A DNA stretch of 64,000 nucleotides. Source: Alphaproteobacteria bacterium (GTDB taxonomy: Bacteria > Pseudomonadota > Alphaproteobacteria > SMXS01). Every line of letters begins with the position of its first letter. Within the stretch, counting starts at the first letter, position 1. The stretch covers positions 1 to 64,000 of the forward strand of contig JANQQJ010000024.1 of assembly GCA_028284945.1 (NCBI GenBank), read 5' to 3'. The position numbers and the translations under genes were made by a program. The notes under the pieces were generated by a model, which was given only the letters and a program-made list of their open reading frames with translations, did not search any database and was not told the origin of the DNA. Shown here piece after piece: positions 58,545 to 64,000 of this stretch.

Positions 58545-59445
58545 TCGATTGGGCTGCAGGCGCTTCAGCAGCGCCATCCAGCAGGGCATCCGGTGATGAA
58601 AGCTGATCCGCCGGCGCATCGCCTGGCTGCAGTTCGCTGTCAGCCGCCGGATCCGAAGGAGCCGCATCGGGTTCAGCAGCCGGCTGTCCCAAGGCTTTTT
58701 GACTGAGGGTGGCCAAATCTTCGGGCGGGTTGCGCAACATGCCGACAAAGTCTTCGGATTCACCGCCCGCCAGGCTCTCAAAGGGAACATTGAACGTCCA
58801 GCGGTCGATGACCTGATTGTTCTTGTCCAACAGGTCAAATGTTAGCTCGGGCATCGCCTGTTCCACCTCGGCCGGATTACGAACCGTGCCCCAAATCGTC
58901 AAAATGCGCATACCCTCTTCGGTCGCCAGCCGTGACCGTTCCACCTTGATTTCCACCGGTGGCAAATTCGGGTCGACGGGTAAGGTTTCAGCAGCCTCGC
59001 CGGTCTCTTCAGCCGCAACAGTCGACGCCTCGGTAACCGTTGATGTGCTTGGCTGACCGCGCACCAGCCGCATAATGTCGTCGCGCATCAGGAACGCGCC
59101 GACACCCAGGATCAGGATAATGACCGGAATACCCAGGAACCCGAACGGATTGCGCTGGACGGGCTCCTGCGGGGTTGCCGGCACGGGCATCTGGGACCGC
59201 TGCAACGCCTCTGTCTCTGGAGTCCGTGGCGGTGGCGGCGGCGGGGGAGGCGTTGGCGGCGCAGGCCGCTCAACCGAACCATCCAGCGACGCGCCGGGCA
59301 CGTCCGGTTCAGCAACATCAGATGGTGTGGGGTCCTGAAACCAGATGTGGTCACATTTCGCACAGCGTACCCGGCGACCCTGATCGCCGATCTTGTCCTC
59401 GGCAACCAGATACCGGGTTGAGCAGTTGGGGCAGGTAATGATCAT
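58525..59445 (-). CDS. MJ0042-type zinc-ribbon membrane protein
   Basis: A 306-residue protein with an N-terminal zinc ribbon (CPNC...CAKC, residues 5-33), a Pro-rich linker, one membrane helix (about 125-145) and a C-terminal DUF3426-like domain (TIWGTVRNPAEVEQAMPELTFDLLDKNNQVIDRWTF). ATG 59445 begins the zinc ribbon. It is divergent from ftsE, a conserved alphaproteobacterial neighbourhood. Its role is unknown. Confidence 0.9.
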   Translation of the reverse strand: MIITCPNCSTRYLVAEDKIGDQGRRVRCAKCDHIWFQDPTPSDVAEPDVPGASLDGSVERPAPPTPPPPPPPPRTPETEALQRSQMPVPATPQEPVQRNPFGFLGIPVIILILGVGAFLMRDDIMRLVRGQPSTSTVTEASTVAAEETGEAAETLPVDPNLPPVEIKVERSRLATEEGMRILTIWGTVRNPAEVEQAMPELTFDLLDKNNQVIDRWTFNVPFESLAGGESEDFVGMLRNPPEDLATLSQKALGQPAAEPDAAPSDPAADSELQPGDAPADQLSSPDALLDGAAEAPAAQSTIPDAP

Positions 59446-59591
59446 GAAGAAAGAGAGCGATCCGCCACTAGTTTGTTGACAATTGCGTGCATGACGACGG
59501 AACACACCGCCATAGTGCACTTAATCAGAAAGCCTCGCCAAAGACCACTTTGATAGGACACTTTTGTAGCCGATGCAGTAGGGTGTCACGC

Positions 59592-60338
59592 ATGATCCGC
59601 TTTGACAATGTTGGAATGCGGTACGGCATGGGGGAAGAAGTCCTGAAGGACATTTCCTTCACCCTCGAACCGGGGTCCTTTCACTTCCTGACCGGCAAGA
59701 GCGGCGCCGGCAAAACGTCACTGCTGCGGCTGATGTATCTGGCCGTGCGTCCTTCGCGTGGGCTGATCCAGATGATGGGTACGGATGTTGTGACCGCACC
59801 CCGAAAAACCCTGCCAGAGCTGCGCCGAAATGTGGGGGTCGTGTTTCAGGACTATCGATTGCTCGATCATATGAGCGCGTTTGACAATGTTGCCTTGCCG
59901 CTGCGAATTGCCGGGGCACCGGAATCGCAAGTTACTGAACAGGTAGAAGAATTGCTGGCATGGGTGGGCCTGAAAGATCGCATGCAGGCCCGGCCGCCAA
60001 TCTTGTCCGGTGGCGAAAAGCAACGAGTGGCGATTGCACGCGCGGTGATCAACCGCCCGCGCCTGCTGCTGGCCGACGAGCCAACCGGCAACCTGGACGA
60101 AGATCTGTCCCGGCGCCTGGTGCATCTGTTTCTGGAATTGAACAAGGTCGGCACGACGGTTGTGGTTGCAACCCACGATCTTCGACTCGTTCACGGGATC
60201 GACGCCCCGCGCCTGCATCTTGCAGACGGGACTCTGGCGGGAACCGGCGATGCCTTGGCCGATGAAGACGACGCCACAAATGATGAAACCCCAGCACCGC
60301 AGCCGGAAGCCGCGATGCTTGAAGGCCTGCCGGGCTAG
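59592..60338 (+). CDS. ftsE: Cell division ATP-binding protein FtsE
   Basis: A 248-residue ABC ATPase. Walker A is [10 protein letters not shown] (Lys41), the signature is [15 protein letters not shown], and Walker B is [12 protein letters not shown]. Short Ala/Pro-rich tail. With FtsX it regulates septal peptidoglycan hydrolases during division. FtsX follows 12 bases on, confirming identity. The start is the ATG at the canonical N-terminus. Confidence 0.96.
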   Translation: MIRFDNVGMRYGMGEEVLKDISFTLEPGSFHFLTGKSGAGKTSLLRLMYLAVRPSRGLIQMMGTDVVTAPRKTLPELRRNVGVVFQDYRLLDHMSAFDNVALPLRIAGAPESQVTEQVEELLAWVGLKDRMQARPPILSGGEKQRVAIARAVINRPRLLLADEPTGNLDEDLSRRLVHLFLELNKVGTTVVVATHDLRLVHGIDAPRLHLADGTLAGTGDALADEDDATNDETPAPQPEAAMLEGLPG

Positions 60339-60350
60339 GCGCATTTGGCT

Positions 60351-61226
60351 ATGGCGCGATCCATCGACTTTCTGCCTAAAGAAACCATCCATGGCCGGCT
60401 TTTGCCTTGGGTTGTGGGCGTCATGGTATTTCTTTCTGGTCTGGCGCTGGTGCTGGGACTTGGACTTCAGGCCCTGACATCCGGCTGGAAGGCCGGCCTT
60501 GAAAACAGCCTGACGGTGCAGATCATTGGACCGGATCAGGGTGTCCGAGACCAGGAAGCCGAAGCTGCGCTTGCCGTCCTGCAAGACTGGCCAGGGGTTG
60601 AGAACGCCAGCCGAATGCCGGTTTCAGACATTGAGGGGCTGTTGGAACCGTGGCTCGGGTCAGGCAGCGTGCCGGACGCATTACCTGTACCTGTTCTGAT
60701 CGAAGTATCACTGGTGCCTGGCACACAGATCGATTTGGTGCCCCTGTCTCGCCAAATCCGCACCGTTGCGCCCTCTGCGCGGATCGACGGCCACGACCGC
60801 TGGCTTGACGATCTACGGGTGCTGGCGCGGCTGGTTCAGGGTGTCAGCGCGGTCATTCTCGGCCTGATCGTGCTTGCCACGATCACGGTCATCGTATTTG
60901 CGACGCGCGCGGGTTTGGCAGCACAGCGAGACGCCGTCGCTATCGTTCATCTGATCGGCGCCGAAGACCGCCAGATCGCCGGTGCATTCCAACGGCGCTT
61001 TCTGCTGGTTGGCATTCAAGGCGCGTTATTAGGGCTGGCTGGGCTTGGTGCTTTGTTTTTGGCAGCTTATACCGCTTCCGAAATAATACAGACGGATATG
61101 CTGCCGTCGCTGCTGCCACCCACCTATGTGTTTTATGCACTGCTGCTTTTACCCCTACCCGCGGCGCTAATCACCATGTTGACCGCGCGGTTTACGGTCA
61201 AGCGCGCGCTGGGTGACATGAACTGA
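60351..61226 (+). CDS. ftsX: Cell division protein FtsX
   Basis: A 291-residue permease-like protein with four membrane helices (about 22-44, 163-187, 219-241, 257-280) and a periplasmic loop (about 50-150) after the first, the FtsX pattern. It forms the membrane part of FtsEX. Downstream ydcF overlaps its stop by one base, so the four genes form one operon. Confidence 0.93.
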   Translation: MARSIDFLPKETIHGRLLPWVVGVMVFLSGLALVLGLGLQALTSGWKAGLENSLTVQIIGPDQGVRDQEAEAALAVLQDWPGVENASRMPVSDIEGLLEPWLGSGSVPDALPVPVLIEVSLVPGTQIDLVPLSRQIRTVAPSARIDGHDRWLDDLRVLARLVQGVSAVILGLIVLATITVIVFATRAGLAAQRDAVAIVHLIGAEDRQIAGAFQRRFLLVGIQGALLGLAGLGALFLAAYTASEIIQTDMLPSLLPPTYVFYALLLLPLPAALITMLTARFTVKRALGDMN

Positions 61227-61834
61227 TGCGCCGCCTGCTGAAAATAGCCGGGATGGCCGCCGTGATCTGGATTGGCGGGTTGATTTGGTATGTTGAGCTG
61301 CTGCCCCGTGGCCCGGCGTCAGATAACACACCCACAGACGGCATTGTGGTGCTGACCGGGGGCCAGAACCGGTTGCCCGAAGCGCTGGACCTGCTGGGCG
61401 ATGGGAAAAATGGGCGGCTTTTGATCTCGGGCGTCAATGCCGAGATCGATGACCTGCTGCTGAAGGAATCCCTGGGCCTTGATCAGCCGGGCACGCCGGA
61501 CCTATTCACCTGCTGTATCGATGTGGGGCGCCAGGCGCTCGATACCGAAGGCAACGCCCGTGAAATTGCCGACTGGGCCGCCGAGCATGGCTATGTCTCA
61601 TTGCTGGTTGTCACTGCCGGCTATCACATGCCGCGAAGCCTGCTGGAAATCCGCCGCATCGCTCCGGAATTAAGGCTTGTTCCGCATCCGGTTTTTTCTG
61701 ACGCAGTCAAATTGGAAAGCTGGTGGCGCTATCCCGGCACGGCCCGTTTCATTGCCGGCGAGTACAATAAATATCTGGTTGCCTTGTTGAAGGTGCATGT
61801 GTTGGACCGGCTGAATGCGGGAACCGCATCTTGA
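61226..61834 (+). CDS. YdcF/ElyC family membrane protein (DUF218)
   Basis: A 202-residue protein with an N-terminal helix (7-25) and a DUF218 domain: DGIVVLTGGQNRLPEAL, RLLISGVNA, NAREIADWAAEHGYVSLLVVTAGYHMPRSLLEI. The family includes ElyC-type envelope factors. Its start overlaps the ftsX stop and its stop overlaps the plsC start, so it is translationally coupled in both directions. Confidence 0.9.
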   Translation: MRRLLKIAGMAAVIWIGGLIWYVELLPRGPASDNTPTDGIVVLTGGQNRLPEALDLLGDGKNGRLLISGVNAEIDDLLLKESLGLDQPGTPDLFTCCIDVGRQALDTEGNAREIADWAAEHGYVSLLVVTAGYHMPRSLLEIRRIAPELRLVPHPVFSDAVKLESWWRYPGTARFIAGEYNKYLVALLKVHVLDRLNAGTAS

Positions 61835-62592
61835 TCCTGCTCCGGTCAGTTGCCTTTAACCTGGCCTTCTGGGGCTGGACGGCGCTGATGTCGATCGGGT
61901 GCCTGCCCATACTGGCGGGCCCAGCAAAATGGTCGATGACGGCCCAGACGATCTGGGCGCGAGGCAGCATTGCCATGGCGCGATGGATGGTCGGCGTAAA
62001 GTTCGAAGAACGCGGGCGTGAGCACCTGATCGATGGCCCCATGATCCTCGCCATCAAACATCAGTCGTCTTTCGAAACCATCGCCTTCAGCTTTCTCGTC
62101 CACCACCCGGCCATCGTGCTGAAGAAGGAACTCATATCGATCCCCCTCTATGGCTGGTACGCGATGCGGGCAAAAATGATCGCGATTGACCGGAAGGGGT
62201 CAGCCTCGGCCATGCGCAAGATGCTGCGGACCGCTGAAGCAGCCGTTGCGGACGGACGTCCCATCGTGATTTTCCCTGAAGGCACCAGAACCGCCGCCGG
62301 AGACGTCGGCACATATCACCCGGGTGTGGCGGGGTTGTACAGACACCTGAAAATACCGGTTGTCCCGGTCGCAGTGGACTCAGGCCTTTATTGGCCGCGG
62401 CGGACCGTTGTGAAGACCCCGGGCACCATTCAAATCGAGTATTTACCACCCATCGCCCCCGGCCTGCCCCGCAAGGATTTCATGACGCGGCTCGAGACCG
62501 ACATAGAAGGGGCCACCAATTTGCTGCTTGCCAAGGCAGGGTTCTGCGCTGTGGAAAAGCCGGTGGCTAATCCCGGGGAAAACGGGGATTAG
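61831..62592 (+). CDS. plsC: 1-acylglycerol-3-phosphate O-acyltransferase
   Basis: A 253-residue inner-membrane enzyme making phosphatidic acid. The acyltransferase motif is KHQSSFE (His77-x4-Glu82), with FPEGTR (about 150) and VPVAVDSG following; a membrane helix covers about 5-28. TTG 61831 overlaps the ydcF stop. The His-x4-Glu form replaces the usual Asp, which is seen in some members. Last gene of the ftsE operon. Confidence 0.9.
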   Translation: MILLRSVAFNLAFWGWTALMSIGCLPILAGPAKWSMTAQTIWARGSIAMARWMVGVKFEERGREHLIDGPMILAIKHQSSFETIAFSFLVHHPAIVLKKELISIPLYGWYAMRAKMIAIDRKGSASAMRKMLRTAEAAVADGRPIVIFPEGTRTAAGDVGTYHPGVAGLYRHLKIPVVPVAVDSGLYWPRRTVVKTPGTIQIEYLPPIAPGLPRKDFMTRLETDIEGATNLLLAKAGFCAVEKPVANPGENGD

Positions 62593-62651
62593 TCCAGATT
62601 CCGGCGTGTTCTAAGGCGGGTTTGAACGGCGCATCTGTGGAAACATAACAA

Positions 62652-62668
62652 GAACATCGACATTGTTC
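62652..62668. repeat. Inverted repeat GAACA-N7-TGTTC before the ribonucleotide reductase gene
   Basis: A 17-base inverted repeat 57 bases upstream of the reductase start. It is a possible regulator site. It is not the direct GTTC-N7-GTTC of alphaproteobacterial LexA nor an NrdR box. Confidence 0.3.
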
Positions 62669-62724
62669 GTATACGGCGAAGAGCGTATGATGCTGGCCGC
62701 AGCTTTCCACGAATCGGCAATGAC

Positions 62725-64000
62725 ATGACGGCAACGGCACCGATCTCGAAACAGATCTGGGACATGAAATACCGGCTGAAACAGCCGGACGGCACGCCTG
62801 TCGACAAGTCGATGCAGGACACTTGGCGCCGTGTTGCCAGCGCTCTGGCGGAACCGGAAGTCGAGGGTGAACGCACGCTGTGGGCCGACCGGTTCTATGA
62901 CGCGCTGGAGGATTTCAAGTTCCTGCCCGCCGGCCGCATCATTGCGGGCGCCGGCACCGGCCGGGACGTCACCCTGTTCAACTGCTTTGTCATGGGCACA
63001 ATCCCTGACGATATGGGCGGCATCTTCGAGCATCTGCGCGAGGCCGCGCTTACCATGCAGCGAGGCGGCGGCATCGGCTATGACTTTTCGACCCTGCGGC
63101 CCAAGGGCGCGCCGGTTAAGGGTGTCGGCGCCGACGCATCAGGGCCGCTGACCTTCATGGATGTGTGGGATTCCATGTGCCGCACGATCATGAGCGCCGG
63201 CTATCGCCGCGGGGCCATGATGGCCACCATGCGCTGTGACCACCCGGATATTGGTGCCTTCATCGAGGCGAAGCAGGACGCGGGCCGCTTGCGCATGTTC
63301 AACATGTCGGTGCTGGTAACAGATGCCTTTGTCGAGGCGGTCAATGCCGACCAGGACTGGGACCTCACCTTTGAGGGGACGGTTTTCAAAACCGTTTCCG
63401 CGCGCGAGCTTTGGGACCAGATCATGCGCGCGACCTATGCCTATGCCGAACCGGGCGTGATCTTCATCGACCGGATCAATGCACGCAACAATCTCAACTA
63501 CTGTGAAACCATCAGCGCGACCAACCCTTGCGGCGAGCAGCCGCTGCCGCCTTACGGAGCGTGCCTGCTGGGCTCGGTCAATCTGGCACGTTTGGTTAAG
63601 GATCCGTTTACCGAAGACGCCACCATCGATCTGGAGGCGCTGGACGGGATTGTCCGCACCGCCGTGCGGATGATGGATAATGTGGTCGACGTTTCGCGCT
63701 TCCCGCTCGAACAACAGGCGCACGAGGCGCAGGCCAAACGGCGGATCGGGCTGGGCGTCACCGGGCTGGCTGACGCGCTGATCATGTGCCGGGCGCGCTA
63801 TGGCTCGAAACAGGCGGTGGAACTGACGCAAGCCTGGATGGCGCGGCTGCAGCGCGCGGCCTATCTGGCCTCGGCTGACCTCGCAGCGGAAAAAGGCGCC
63901 TTCCCGCTCTATGACAAGGAAAAGTATCTCGCGGGCGAATCCATCGTCGAACTGGATGATGATGTCCGGGCCGCCATTGCAGAACACGGTATCCGCAATG
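62725..64000 (+). CDS. nrdJ: Adenosylcobalamin-dependent (class II) ribonucleotide reductase, partial
   Basis: The 5' 425 codons of a B12-dependent reductase making deoxyribonucleotides. QIWDMKYRLK starts it; MQRGGGIGYDFSTLRPKGAPV and RRGAMMATM bind substrate; NPCGEQPLPPYGACLLGSVNL gives the radical site Cys269 with Asn267 and Glu271. Class II enzymes need adenosylcobalamin and work with or without oxygen. The gene runs off the window. ATG 62725 fits the conserved N-terminus. Confidence 0.95.
   Translation, partial: MTATAPISKQIWDMKYRLKQPDGTPVDKSMQDTWRRVASALAEPEVEGERTLWADRFYDALEDFKFLPAGRIIAGAGTGRDVTLFNCFVMGTIPDDMGGIFEHLREAALTMQRGGGIGYDFSTLRPKGAPVKGVGADASGPLTFMDVWDSMCRTIMSAGYRRGAMMATMRCDHPDIGAFIEAKQDAGRLRMFNMSVLVTDAFVEAVNADQDWDLTFEGTVFKTVSARELWDQIMRATYAYAEPGVIFIDRINARNNLNYCETISATNPCGEQPLPPYGACLLGSVNLARLVKDPFTEDATIDLEALDGIVRTAVRMMDNVVDVSRFPLEQQAHEAQAKRRIGLGVTGLADALIMCRARYGSKQAVELTQAWMARLQRAAYLASADLAAEKGAFPLYDKEKYLAGESIVELDDDVRAAIAEHGIRN

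Noticed and set aside
62652-62668. LexA or NrdR box before nrdJ
   Set aside because: Alphaproteobacterial LexA sites are direct GTTC-N7-GTTC repeats; here the arms are inverted. No NrdR-like AT-rich box was seen.
1-64000. CRISPR arrays, insertion sequences, prophage or rRNA genes
   Set aside because: No spaced direct repeats, transposase, integrase or phage structural motifs were seen, and no rRNA was recognised. Reading by eye could miss divergent cases.

Overview
The window reads as chromosomal DNA from a GC-rich alphaproteobacterium, probably aerobic and free-living. Pointers are the block zinc-ribbon (MJ0042) protein / ftsE-ftsX-ydcF-plsC, a class II (B12-dependent) ribonucleotide reductase, rpmH-rnpA, a TonB receptor, MAPEG and GST proteins, P450s with an AGNETT/GGNETT I-helix, and many acyl-CoA enzymes. 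The order cannot be fixed from the sequence. No rRNA, transposase, integrase, phage gene or CRISPR array was seen.

Layout. 0-0.6 kb: rpmH and partial rnpA on the minus strand behind a clear sigma70-type promoter. 0.7-8.1 kb: DUF547 protein, TVP38 membrane protein, orphan histidine kinase and orphan ParA-type ATPase in one plus-strand run; then gamma-glutamyltransferase, a NylC/DmpA-type self-cleaving peptidase and a lipoprotein. 8.3 kb: tRNA-Arg(ACG) followed by two stem-loops. 8.5-13.2 kb: secreted CARDB protein, cytochrome c-PQQ sugar dehydrogenase, an NTF2-like protein and a repetitive acidic lipoprotein, with two strong terminators.

13.3-56.4 kb is a long, dense accessory-type region for import and oxidation of a hydrophobic or cyclic organic substrate. 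It holds two CaiB/BaiF CoA-transferases, two enoyl-CoA hydratases, an MMPL/RND exporter, a TonB receptor, five NTF2/SnoaL-like proteins in the window (four of them here), a GMC oxidoreductase, three P450s, a Rieske oxygenase, a split pair of acyl-CoA dehydrogenases, a KstD/fumarate-reductase-type flavoprotein, a BKACE enzyme, two SDRs, an SMP-30 lactonase, VOC proteins, GFA proteins, MAPEG and GST, three MFS-type carriers, and TetR and LuxR regulators. The content resembles steroid or terpenoid catabolism, but the substrate cannot be read from the sequence. Within it (35.0-38.1 kb) are two paralogous QueC-like PP-loop proteins with extra N- and C-terminal domains, for which I know no function; they are my best candidate for something undescribed.

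56.5-64 kb returns to ordinary genes: GFA protein, histidine phosphatase, methyltransferase, zinc-ribbon protein, ftsE-ftsX-ydcF-plsC, and the 5' part of the B12-dependent ribonucleotide reductase, cut by the window edge.

Gene packing is very tight: five convergent pairs overlap at their 3' ends and several others are separated by 0-8 bases, so intrinsic terminators are rare. Several genes use GTG or TTG starts supported by Shine-Dalgarno sequences.
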